Source: Spiroplasma apis B31 (lineage in GTDB: Bacteria > Bacillota_I > Bacilli_A > Mycoplasmatales > Mycoplasmataceae). From it: a DNA stretch of 64,000 nucleotides. The stretch is taken from positions 186,001 to 250,000 of the forward strand of contig NC_022998.1 of NCBI RefSeq assembly GCF_000500935.1, written 5' to 3'. This document shows, in pieces, positions 34,285 to 44,180 of the stretch (positions are counted from its first letter, which is position 1; every line of letters starts with the position of its first letter). Position numbers and translations under genes: made by a program. A model generated the notes under the pieces. The model was given only the letters and a program-made list of their open reading frames with translations. It ran no database searches and was not told the origin of the DNA.

Positions 34285-35301
34285 ATGTCTTATAAAAAAA
34301 GTTACAAAAAATTAAGAAAATATCAATACAACTGATTTGCTTTATCTTGTACTTTATTTCTTTTTCCTATTGTGATTATCTTTGTTACAATCTTTTCAAT
34401 AGCCTTTGTTCCATATTTGTTCAAATATAAAAGAAGCGGAATTGGAAAAGGGGGTCAAGAGTTAAATACCCTTAGTGACTTAGAATATGATGGTCAAGTC
34501 AAAAAAATGCCAAAATATAATATTAAAGAAAACTCTTACAAAGAGTTTTTTATAGGAAATGAAGAAGAGAAAATTAGTGTTCTAACGATGGAACACGAGA
34601 ACAGCGATAAATGAGTTATCGGTGTTCATGGTTTTAAACGAAATAAATATATTGGTGTAAGGAATGTATTTCATTTTTATAAAGAGGGTTATAATATATT
34701 AACTTTCGATGCCTATGCACATGGGAAAACATATGGAAAGAAATCAGATTTTGGTTTAACTAATTCAAAAATTCTTGATGTGTTAGTAGAGTGAATTAAA
34801 AAAACTAAAAAAACAAGTAAAATAGGAATTTTAGGGGTTAGTATGGGAGCGACAACATCGCTTATGTTTGCTAAGAACTATTATCTAAAAAATAAAGTTG
34901 ATTGAATTATTGCTGATTGCCCATTTATGCAAGCAATTCCGCAAATTAGATTCTTTTTACAAAAATATACTAAATTACCTTGATGATTAGGTACATTATG
35001 AATTAATTTTTTATTTAGACTACATAGTAAAACTAACATAAAAGAAGTTAACTTATTTTGAGGATATGAAAAAATCAAAGATTTACCAATATTATATATT
35101 CATGGTAAAATAGATGACTTCATTATGTATGATAACTCAGTAGTTATGCATTATAAAAAAAGTCTTTTCGATAACAATAAAGAGAACTTGATTATATATG
35201 ATAATGCCAAACATAGTCAGTCTATTGTTAATAATTATAAGGACTATACCACTAGAACACTAAATTTTGCATCAAAATATAATAATACAAAAACAAAGTA
35301 A
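34285..35301 (+). CDS. alpha/beta hydrolase, membrane-anchored
   Basis: 338 residues. A single N-terminal helix (LSCTLFLFPIVIIFVTIFSI) anchors it. The hydrolase fold follows: WVIGVHGFKRNKY (oxyanion strand), GILGVSMGATTSL with nucleophile Ser in GxSxG, ILYIHGKIDDFI for the Asp, and NAKHSQS for the His. Relatives in the S33 group are lipases, esterases or peptidases; substrate unknown. Its end codes the hairpin that terminates fba from the other strand. Nine TGA codons are Trp. Likely -10 TATAAT at 34251. Confidence 0.88.
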
Positions 35302-35318
35302 AATATTATTTACTTTGT
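35293..35318 (-). terminator. terminator for fba, inside the hydrolase 3' end
   Basis: ACAAAGTAAA/TTTACTTTGT hairpin. Read on the minus strand it is followed by a TTTTTG tract, so it fits fba. On the plus strand it spans the hydrolase stop codon. Confidence 0.75.
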
Positions 35319-35353
35319 TTGTCTAAAACATTGTTTAGAATTGTAGTGTGTTT

Positions 35354-36202
35354 TTATTTATATCGATTGTTAGAGCCGAAGGCTCTAATTTTTTTTCTCA
35401 CTTCATTTTTGACCTCATCGATTGAAGATCTACCATACTTACGAGCGTCATACTCATTAGGGTGATCTGTTAATCAATTTCTGATTCCATTACAAGCAGC
35501 AATTTTTAGATCTGTACCAATATTTATTTTAGTTATACCCAAACTGATTGCTTTTTGTAGGTCGCTCAATGAAACTTGGCTTGCCCCATGTAATACAAGA
35601 GGTGCCTTTATTTTTTCGCTTAATTCTTTTAGTAGCTGAAATTGTAGTTCGATTTTACTCTTGTTTAAACCGTGACTTGTTCCTATCGCTATCGCGAGTG
35701 CGTCTATTTGAGTCTTATTTTCAAAGGCAATTGCATCTTCTAAAGAAGTATATTTTTTATTTGATGTATCTCTATCATCTTCTTTTCCACCAACATGGCC
35801 AATTTCTGACTCAACATCCACATTTCTAGTTCTTGCATATTCAACAACTTCCTTTGTTTCCTTTACATTCTCTTCGAACGGTTTAAGTGATGCGTCTAGC
35901 ATCACACTTGAAAAACCCACATCACATGCTCGTTTAATTAATTTAATATCGAAGCCATGATCTCAATGTAACACAACTGGTATTCGAGCTTCTTCTGCTG
36001 CTTTTAATGAAAGAGCAAATACATTCTCAATTCCGATATATTTAGCTGCACTTTCAGTAACCATTAATATTACAGGTGATTTTTCTTCCTCTGAAGCTTC
36101 AATAATTCCTTTCATCATCTCGAGGTTATCAAAGTTAAAGGCTGGAACTGCGTAGCCTTCTCTTTTCGCTTTTGCTAGTTCTAATTTTAATTTGGCTTTC
36201 AT
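35354..36202 (-). CDS. fba: class II fructose-bisphosphate (or tagatose-bisphosphate) aldolase
   Basis: 282 residues, zinc-dependent class II aldolase. Seen in order: AVPAFNFDNLEM, VLHWDHG (zinc His and catalytic Asp region), GFSSVMLDAS, VESEIGHVGGKEDD, AIAIGTSHG (second zinc His), LVLHGASQ (third), KINIGTDLK. It cleaves fructose-1,6-bisphosphate in glycolysis; given the AgaS-like isomerase and PfkB-like gene nearby, tagatose-bisphosphate use is possible. AAAGGAGG precedes ATG at 36200-36202. Divergent from deoR, across an array of 10-base repeats. Confidence 0.93.
35369..35396 (+). terminator. terminator for the hydrolase, inside the fba 3' end
   Basis: TTAGAGCC/GGCTCTAA with GAA loop, followed by T8 on the plus strand. 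The same bases encode the IRAFGS residues near the end of fba on the minus strand. Confidence 0.88.
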
Positions 36203-36252
36203 AATTGATACCTCCTTTTGTGATAAACTATACACATAAGTATTTTACATTG

Positions 36253-36307
36253 TTTTAAACTTTTTTAAACTTTTTTAAACTTTTTTAAACTTTTTTAAAC
36301 TTTTTTA
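36253..36307. repeat. tandem 10-base repeat TTTTTTAAAC
   Basis: Four exact copies (36261-36300) with partial copies on both sides, at exactly one helical turn per unit. Sits in the divergent fba/deoR control region. Phased A-tracts like these bend DNA and can act as UP-elements; alternatively the units could be operator sites. Confidence 0.95.
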
Positions 36308-36332
36308 ATAAATAACAACGAGGAGAATTTGA

Positions 36333-37073
36333 ATGTTAAAAGAAGAGAGATGAGCTAAAATATTAGAATTAGTAGACACAAGGGGCTTTGTAAAAAATAA
36401 TGAACTTGCTAGATTAACTGATTCAACTATTCAAACTATAATAAGCGACATAAATTCACTAGATAAGGAAAATAGAGTTATAAAAGTTTATGGTGGCGCT
36501 AAGTCTATATTCGAACATAAAACTAATAGAGAATCTTTTGATGAGGAAAAAATAAATTTAAATAGTTTTGAAAAAGATTTGATAGCTAAAACAGCTGCGG
36601 ACTTAGTTGAAGAGAAAGATTATATTTTTTTAGATACAGGAACAAGCACAAAAAAATTAATAAAATATTTAGCAGATAAGGATATAAAAATAGTAACTAA
36701 CGGGTACTCAATAGCACTGGAACTAATGGAGCAAGATATTGAAGTTTGTTTAGTTGGTGGAACAATAATCCCATCAACCCATGCTACTGCGGGTGTTTTA
36801 TCTTTGAAGTTTTTAGAAAACTTTTATTTTGATAAGGCATTTATTGGTATCAATAACGTTGACAAAGAGGGAATGTACACCACTAACATAGAAGAAGCTA
36901 TGATAAAAGAAAAAGTAATCAAATGTTCAAAAAAGGCTTTTATTTTGTGTGATTCTAGTAAATATGGTAAAAAAAATAGTGTCAAAGTGGTTACTCAGGA
37001 AAACACAACTATAATTAGTGAAAAAGCACCCAAGTTTGATTTAAATAATATAATAATTGCAAAAACTGAGTAA
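36333..37073 (+). CDS. DeoR family regulator 1
   Basis: 246 residues. N-terminal DNA-binding domain (LKEERWAKILELVDTRGFV, then a helix pair and VYGGAK), less canonical than usual in the recognition helix. The DeoR sensor domain follows: FLDTGTSTKKL, VTNGYSIALEL, LVGGTII, FDKAFIGINNVDKEGMYT, CDSSKYG. Such regulators usually sense a sugar phosphate. GAGGAGA ribosome site. Divergent from fba, which is the likely target together with the downstream genes (inference). Ends in a terminator. Confidence 0.92.
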
Positions 37074-37096
37074 AATAGATTTTCTACTCTTTTTTA
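37069..37096 (+). terminator. intrinsic terminator after deoR 1
   Basis: GAGTA/TACTC with inner AAA/TTT pairs, stop codon inside the left arm, T6. Confidence 0.8.
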
Positions 37097-37240
37097 TTGA
37101 CAATTAACCTTTTGAAGGTAAAATATATATCTATGAAAACTAATGTTTATAAAGACTATAATTTTTAAGCAGAAATAATGAAAGGAAATGATTATTTTAA
37201 TCTACCAAACTTTTTTTGGTGTTAAAATTTCACATTGAAA

Positions 37241-38179
37241 ATGGAGAAAAAAATTTACATTACTTCCCTGAACCCTTCAATTGAATACAAACTATATTTC
37301 GATGAGTTAGTTAAACATAAAAAAAATCAATCTTATAAATCTAAAATGAAGCCATTTACTAAAGTTCTTCATATCGGAAGAATATTTAAGAAGATGGATT
37401 GAGATGTTATACCTATATTGTTCATTCCTCCTCATTTTGGATCACTTTTTAAGAACGAAATGGAAAAAGAGAATATGAACTTAAAATGATTTCAAGCGAA
37501 GGGAGATATTAGAATAAGTGTTAAGTTGGCGGATAATGATATAACTGAATGTAACACTTTTGGTGCTCCTGTATCCCAACTTGAACTCAGAAAGATGAAA
37601 TCATATTTTTATGATGTTTTGCAAGAAAACGACATTGTAGTTTCTACTGGAACAGTTCCACCAAATGTAGATAATTCTATCATAAGAGATATTTGCGAAA
37701 TAGCTAACATTAATAAAGCGAGATTTGTGACAGATGTTTTTGGTGAGCCCTTAAGAAAATTATTGGGAAACAAAGTTTTTTTATACAAGACAAACATTGA
37801 AGAACTTGAATTAACAATGGGAAAAAAAATAAACAATCAAAATGATTTAATTATTTCTATGTCCGTTTTACTTAATAAAGGGATAGAAAATATTTTAGTA
37901 TGTAAAAATAACAACCTCATCTTAGCAAATAACCAAAATATCTTAGAAGCCTCTTTTGAAAATCTGAATTTACAAAATAAAGAAGTTATTGATCTTAATT
38001 ATGGAGTTTTGGCAGGGTTCTTAGATACATTTATTAAAACTAATGATTTCGAATCAGCACTCAAGAGCTCATTATTAGTTGGCAATGCAATTATAATTTG
38101 AAAACATAGTATTACAAAAGAAAAAATTAGTACTATTTTAAAACAAACCGATCAAATAAAAATAAGAGTAGTGCGTTAG
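37241..38179 (+). CDS. PfkB-like protein lacking catalytic motifs
   Basis: 312 residues, aligned by eye to the FruK/LacC branch of PfkB kinases: YITSLNPSIEY at the start, GDIRISVKL, VVSTGTVPPNVDNSI, and LYKTNIEELELTMGKK. Three essential motifs are gone: the N-terminal AGGKGIN is replaced by PFTKVLH, the ATP loop (GxxG) by CKNNNLILANN, and the anion-hole/catalytic GAGDS by NYG before VLAGFLDTF. It is therefore probably not a working kinase. ATG 37241 overlaps the only GGAG; the family-like start IYIT may instead use a non-ATG codon at 37253. The gene sits between two DeoR regulators, so a sensor or regulator role is conceivable. Confidence 0.8.
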
Positions 38180-38266
38180 TATAAAAAATTCCAAAATTTG
38201 AATAAATTATTTCAATATTCTCCAAATTATTTCATATTGATATAAAATAGGCAATGGGAGGATATT

Positions 38267-39043
38267 ATGCACAAAATTAAAAGAAAGGAATTGTTTCTAG
38301 AAAAACTTAAAAAATCAAAATTTATAACATCTAGAGATTTTATTAAGTTTGCTAATGAACTAGGAATTAATGAAACTACAGCGAGGAGAGACCTTAAGGA
38401 GTTAGAACTTGAAGAAGCTATTAGTTTATCTTTTGGAGGTATATCGTTAAAAATTAATGATGACTTCGAAGAAAGCAGGGTTAAAAAATTAACTATCGAG
38501 ATAGATAAAAAATGCTTGATAGCAAAAACCGCTGTAAAACTATTGTGTGATCAAGACATTATTTTTTGTTCAGCAGGTACTACAATGGAAAAGTTTGTCT
38601 CTAAGATAAAAAAAACTATTAAGATGGTAGTTACTAACTCATTAACTGTTTTTAATGAGTCCAGAAAAAATCGCTTTATTAAAGATGTAGTTTTATTAGG
38701 TGGACTTTTTAGAGAGAAAAGTCAAGTCTTTTCCTCGAAAAATCAAGCAAATCATTTTAATGAGATGCGCCTTTCAAAGACGTTTTTTAGTGCCTTAAGT
38801 ATTGATGATAAAGGAAATGTATATGATGATTTTGACCCTGAAATCGATGTGATTTTAAAAGCCATGAATAATTGTCAAAGTTCTTATTTACTAATAGATT
38901 CTTCAAAGTTCATAAATATTGGTGCTAATAAAATAACTAATATCAATAGTATTAAATATATAATTACAGACAATTGTAGCGAACAAATGAAAGAATTGCT
39001 AAAAGATAAACTTATTTTAGCGAAGAGGGAGAATAATGATTAG
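38267..39043 (+). CDS. DeoR family regulator 2
   Basis: 258 residues. HTH with INETTARRDLKELE (classical TIRRDL-like recognition helix) and the FGGISL end; sensor domain with CSAGTTMEKF, VVTNSLTVF, LLGGLFREK, KTFFSALSIDDKGN, LIDSSKF. GGGAGG ribosome site with a TATAAAAT box upstream. Overlaps agaS by 8 bases, so it leads the agaS operon and probably controls it. Confidence 0.93.
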   Translation: MHKIKRKELFLEKLKKSKFITSRDFIKFANELGINETTARRDLKELELEEAISLSFGGISLKINDDFEESRVKKLTIEIDKKCLIAKTAVKLLCDQDIIFCSAGTTMEKFVSKIKKTIKMVVTNSLTVFNESRKNRFIKDVVLLGGLFREKSQVFSSKNQANHFNEMRLSKTFFSALSIDDKGNVYDDFDPEIDVILKAMNNCQSSYLLIDSSKFINIGANKITNINSIKYIITDNCSEQMKELLKDKLILAKRENND

Positions 39044-40151
39044 TTTTGAAAATATAGAAACAATAAAAGAAATACGCCAACAACCCATCATATTTAAAAA
39101 AATTTACGAAACGTTCGTAAATAATATTAATCACTATAAAGAATTTGCCCAAAAATATAAGAATTACAAAATCCTATTGGTAGGGGCAGGAACCAGTGAA
39201 TTCATAGGAAATGCAATCCAACCTTATTGATATAGTAAAGGTTTGAATATAATATCTGTTTCATCAACAGAGTTAATTTTAAACCCAAAATATTACGTAC
39301 GTAAAAATGAAAAAGTGGTTTTAGTTTCGTTTGCTAGAAGCGGTAATTCTCCAGAATCGGTTGCTTCACTTGATGTAATGAACAAATATATGAAAAGTTA
39401 TTTTAATTTAATTATAACTTGTAACAAAAACGGAGAGTTAGCAAAGCAAGTGAACTTTTTAGAAAATATAGAATTAATACTATTACCCGATGAGTCGAAT
39501 GACAAAGGTTTTGCAATGACATCAAGTTACTCTGGAATGATGATGGCTGCCAATTTGATATTTTCTTTAATGACTGACAGCTTATTTTTTTTAAACTTTG
39601 AAGATAATTTGAGCAAATATTCAGATGCTGTGCATCATATCGAACAAAATATACATATGTTAGAAGAACTTTCATTCAAAAGAATAATTTATTTAGGAAG
39701 TGGTGTTATGAAAGGTATTGCCCAAGAGTCTAGTTTAAAATTCCTCGAACTAACACAGGGGATAATCCCTACATTTTTTAATGATATTTTAGGTTTTAGA
39801 CATGGCCCGAAATCAATTTTAAATAAAGAAAGCGCCGTTTTAGTTTTGAGATCATCGAACTCACACTCTAGAAAATATGAACAAGATCTTATAGAAGAGC
39901 TAAAAAATGAAAATAGAATAAAATTAATTTTAGAGTTAGATTATAAAGGTATCAATAAAAATCAAAATCTTAAATTGTTTATAAATACTAACTTGAATGA
40001 CGAAATTTGAATTGGGGTTTATTACATCTATTTTGCTCAATTATTTGCAATTATGAAATCTTTATCTTTAAATATTGATCCTGATAACCCTTGTCCTTCT
40101 GGTGAGGTTAATAGAGTTGTCAAGGGTGTACGTATTCACGAGTATAAGTAA
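39036..40151 (+). CDS. agaS: AgaS-type sugar-phosphate isomerase/deaminase (SIS domains)
   Basis: 371 residues with two SIS domains. TIKEIRQQPIIFKK, VGAGTSEFIGNAIQPYW, SSTELILNPKYYV, and VSFARSGNSPESVA match the AgaS family closely; second SIS around GSGVMKGIAQESSLKFLELTQG and FRHGPKS; C-terminal NPCPSGEVNRVVKGVRIHEY. AgaS relatives convert galactosamine-6-phosphate to tagatose-6-phosphate plus ammonia. Overlaps deoR 2 and is joined directly to a small membrane protein gene. Two TGA codons are Trp. Confidence 0.9.
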
Positions 40152-40397
40152 ATGACTGCAACACAAATAGGCTTATTAGTTGGATTATTTGCGGGTATTT
40201 TAGGAACAATTCTCACCATTATCTATATATTAAGAGTGAAACAAAAAAATAAACATAAAGCTAAATCATTCGATTCAGATAATCATAAAAAAGGGAGCGT
40301 TTACTCATTCTTTTACAAGTGACTAATCGTCTTTTTCTTATTTACATCAATTGTTGTTACTCTGTTTTGCATTTTTATGTTAGTTTCGTATATATAA
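40152..40397 (+). CDS. small membrane protein
   Basis: 81 residues; two membrane helices (about 6-28 and 58-80) joined by a basic, His/Lys-rich loop. The ATG starts at the base after the agaS stop, so it is translationally coupled. Followed by a terminator. Not recognised; possibly a helper of the PTS permease encoded next. Confidence 0.65.
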
Positions 40398-40408
40398 AAA
40401 TTCAAAAA

Positions 40409-40454
40409 CAACCAATTTCTGCCATAATATTTCAGAAAAAGGTTGCTTTTTTTT
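40409..40454 (+). terminator. intrinsic terminator after the agaS operon
   Basis: CAACC/GGTTG outer stem with inner TTTCTG/CAGAAA, then T8. Confidence 0.8.
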
Positions 40455-40465
40455 ATCTCTTAATA

Positions 40466-40514
40466 AAATTTCCAAGAAAGGAGAATTAAATAAATAAATT
40501 TCCAAGAAAGGAGA
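40466..40514 (+). repeat. direct repeat carrying two ribosome binding sites
   Basis: The 19 bases beginning AAATTTCCAAGAAAGGAG occur at 40466-40484 and again at 40496-40514. The second copy is the working ribosome site of the PTS gene; the first is followed by ATT AAA TAA, a possible minimal leader frame. Confidence 0.9.
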
Positions 40515-40521
40515 GACACTG

Positions 40522-42459
40522 ATGAATACGGTATCTAAAAAACTACAAAAGGTTCCTAGGCAAAAAAAAGAGAAAGACAGTAAGAATCTTAATAAGGCCG
40601 GGAATACATTTTGAAATAATTTATTAACAAAACTACAGGGGTTAGGTAAATCCCTAATGTATCCAATTGCATTGCTTCCATTTGCTGCCTTACTTAATAG
40701 ATTTGGGTCTTTGGGTATGGAACTAAATGCAAATAGTCAAGGGAATGTGGGTTGATGATTTGGTTTCATAATACAAAAACCAGGTGTAACAATTTTTGAT
40801 CAACTTCCATTAATTTTTGCTATTGGAACTGCTTTTGGTTTATCAAAAGACCAAAGGGGGGAAGCGGCATTAGTTGGTGCAGCATTTTATCTAATTATTG
40901 TTGCATTTTTGATAGAAGGAGGGTTGCCTTCACTATTTTACAAAAACACTTTAACTTTCGATGTTCATAGTCTTGATAAGGAGGGTCATCTACAAGTAAC
41001 AAAAAGTTTATCTGAATTATTTTATGTACCAAATTGAGGTAGGTTAGAAGGTTATGACGGCCTTTACCGAACAGGTGGAACTTATATATTAAATATAGGT
41101 GTACTTGGGGGGATTGTTGCTGGTTGTCTTTCTGCATACTCATACAATAAATTTAGAAATATCAAATTACCCCATTCACTAGCATTTTTTGGAGGTCGTA
41201 GATTTGTACCTATGATTGTGATGGTTGCCTCTATTCCTGTAGCATTCTCATTTGCTATTATTTGACCTTGATTCCAATATGGGTTAGTTTCATTTGGTAA
41301 AGCTATTTCAAATGATGCATTCGCTATACCGGGAGCATTTTTCTACGCATTTATAAATAGATTAGTTCAACCAACTGGGCTACATCACATTATCAACACA
41401 TTTCTATGATTCCAAATGCCAATAGATGGTCATTTAGTTGATTTTAGTGGTAAGTTCATAGTTTATAATGATATATTTTTAGAAAATCATGAAATAAATA
41501 GCGAGTATTTATTTAAATTAGGAGCATTAATAAATAAAACTATTACAACCGAGAATTATCAAGAATTCATATCTGTAAGAGATCAAGCTCTCCCATCAGG
41601 TATGTTAAGTAATAGTAATGGATCTTACACAATTTTTGGAGATATTAATGCTTTCCAAAAATCAATGGTTTCAGGTAACTTCCAAACAGGTTACTTCCCT
41701 ATGTTCTGAGGTGGATTACCTGGTGCTGCCTTAGCGATGATATATTGTGCTAAGAAAGAGAAACGTAAAGAGACTGCAACCTTTTTAATTGGTGTAGCCA
41801 CTGTTGCTGCTCTAACTGGTATTGACGAACCGTTGATATTTGCGTTCATATTTGTAGGACCAATTCTATGAGTTGTTAATGCACTATTTACTTCAATATT
41901 TGCTGCAATAGCAATAGCAATGCATATGCACATCGGATTTGGTTTCTCTGGTGGATTTATCGATTATGTAATCTCCTTTGCAAACTCATGAGGAATGAGT
42001 AAATACGAAGGAAATGTAAACGGGGCATTTTATGGTGTTATCTCTAACCCGTTATGGATGTTTGCGTTAGCTGGATTGGCTTTCCCAACATACTTCTTTA
42101 CTTTCTCATTTATAATCAAAAAAATGAACATTATGACACCTGGTCGTGAAAACAGTTCAAATAATGGAGAAGTTATTAATCAAAAACCAGTTAGCAAAGA
42201 AACTAAGTCGGATAAATACAGTAATATGGCTAAAAAAATAGTTGATATTATAGGTATAGATAACATAAAAAAAGTGGATAATTGTGCAACAAGACTTCGA
42301 TTTGAAGTTATTGATAATAAGACCAACATTGACGATAAGCTTTTTAAAGAAGCTGGATGTTATGGTGTTAAAAGGCTCGGTAATTCTAATCTACAAGTGA
42401 TAATTGGCACCGATGTTGAACATGTAGCAGATATTATTCACGATTTAACAGGAAAATAA
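40522..42459 (+). CDS. PTS sugar permease EIICB, glucose/N-acetylglucosamine family
   Basis: 645 residues. Basic N-terminal tail of about 40 residues, then the EIIC membrane domain: LMYPIALLPFAALLNRFG, FIINRLVQPTGLHHI-like (FINRLVQPTGLHHI), FPMFWGGLPGAALAM, TGIDEPLIFAFIFV (sugar-binding motif with Glu). A linker leads to the EIIB domain with the phosphorylated Cys in NCATRLRF near residue 588. It imports and phosphorylates a hexose or amino sugar using PEP; the neighbouring AgaS favours an N-acetyl or amino hexose. EIIA must be elsewhere. Many TGA codons are Trp. Confidence 0.93.
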
Positions 42460-42470
42460 AAAGGACTTTA

Positions 42471-42496
42471 AACACAACATATGTTGTGTTTTTTTA
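42471..42496 (+). terminator. intrinsic terminator after PTS EIICB
   Basis: AACACAAC/GTTGTGTT perfect stem with ATAT loop, then T7. Confidence 0.92.
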
Positions 42497-42585
42497 TAAG
42501 CTAACAAAATAATCAATAACAAACTACTACTATATAACACTAAGTGATATAATGGTTTTGTTAGACAAAAGGAGAATAATAATAT

Positions 42586-44022
42586 ATGAAAATTTATAAC
42601 TTAAAAGACAAAATGAAGCGCACAAAAGTTATTACTACAGTTGGACCATCAGTTCATACTAAAGAGGCAATTAAAGAACTTTACGATAAAGGTATGACTA
42701 CAATACGTTTAAACTTCTCACATGCTGATTTTTCAGAACATGGTGAAAGATTTGAATGAGTCAAGGAGTTAAGAAAAGAACATAAACTTCCAATCTCAAT
42801 TCTATTAGATACAAAAGGACCTGAAATCCGTGTAGGTAAAATGAAAGATGGAAAACAAGAAATTAAAGCAGGAACAGAAGTAACTGTTTATACAAACCCA
42901 GAAGACTTTAAAACAAGGGAATGTGGACCTACTGAGTTACAAATGTCTTATGATATGTCACAAGATGTTAAAGTGGGAGATGTTGTTTTAGTAGACGACG
43001 GGAAACTTACTATGCACGTTACAGATGTAAAACCTGGATTAGTGATGTGTAAAGCATTTAATAATCACGTTGTAAAAACAAACAAACGTGTTAACCTTCC
43101 GGGTGTTGATTTCACTCTTCCTTTTTTGGCTGAAAAAGACTATAACGATATCAAATTCGGTATTGAAAATAATATAGATTATATTGCAGCCTCATTCGTT
43201 AATACTGCTGATAATGTAAAAGAAATCAGAAATATTTTAAAAGAAAATAACGCAGAGCATATTCAAATTATTTCAAAAATAGAATCACAAATTGGAATTG
43301 ATAATATTGATTCAATTATTGATGCAAGTGATGGAATAATGATCGCTCGTGGTGATCTAGGTTTAGAAATTCCTTATTATGAAGTTCCATTCCAAGAAAA
43401 AAGAATAATCAGAAAATGTCGTGAAAAAGGTAAACTAGTAATAGTTGCAACACAAATGTTAGAATCTATGACTGATAATCCTCAACCAACAAGAGCAGAA
43501 GTAACAGATGTTTATTATGCAACCGAATTAGGTTCAGATGCAACAATGTTAAGTGGTGAATCAGCTAATGGTGATTATCCATTCATAACAACTGAAACTA
43601 TGTCCACTATTAATAAACGTGCAGAAATTGAATTTTATACAAAATTATATTATGAAAAACAATTAGAAAATGCTAGAAATACTACAAGTGGTAAACGTGC
43701 CGATATTGCAAACCAATTAGCTAATACTACTATGGATGGTAAATATGAGTACGCAGTTGTAGCATCAAGAACAGGTGAGTTACTAAAAACTATCTCTAAA
43801 TTCAGACCAAATGTTACAATTTTGGGTGTAACAGATGATGAAAAATTATGAACATCATTCGGAGTATGACACTCAATATTTATGAGTAAAGTAGAAAACT
43901 TCGATGATTTCCTAAATGATGAAAAAGCAGTGTCTGAGATTGCAAAATCTTGAGGTGCAAAATCTGGGGAAAAAATTCTTTTCGTTAGAAATGAAAACAT
44001 CAAAGAAATCTCAGTTTTATAA
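42586..44022 (+). CDS. pyk: pyruvate kinase, copy 2
   Basis: 478 residues with every pyruvate kinase motif: TTVGPSVHT, TTIRLNFSHAD, LDTKGPEIRVG, ISKIESQIG, MIARGDLGLEIPYYEVPF, ATQMLESMTDNPQPTRAEV. Long blocks are identical to copy 1 at 32718, so the two are clear paralogues; the N-terminus and part of the regulatory domain differ most. Ribosome site AAGGAGA; TATAAT-like box near 42546. Standing after the sugar PTS rather than pfkA, it may be tuned to different growth conditions. Confidence 0.97.
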
Positions 44023-44036
44023 TATAAAAACCTATC

Positions 44037-44068
44037 AAAAACTCTTTTTAAAAAAAAGAGTTTTTTTT
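44037..44068 (+). terminator. intrinsic terminator after pyk copy 2
   Basis: AAAACTCTTTTT pairs with AAAAAGAGTTTT; T8. Confidence 0.9.
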
Positions 44069-44180
44069 ATTATTCTTGGAAAATCTTTTTTACCAATATT
44101 TGTCTATTAGATTGCTATTTTAGTATTATTTGATACTTTAAATTTGCTTGGCACTTTGGCAAGTATGGAAAGGAATTTTT

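Noticed and set aside
36253-36307. CRISPR-like array
   Set aside because: Units are 10 bases with no spacers; it is a simple tandem repeat.
44100-44180. Riboswitch before glpF
   Set aside because: Only short imperfect repeats (CTTGGC...GGCAAG) without a known aptamer pattern.
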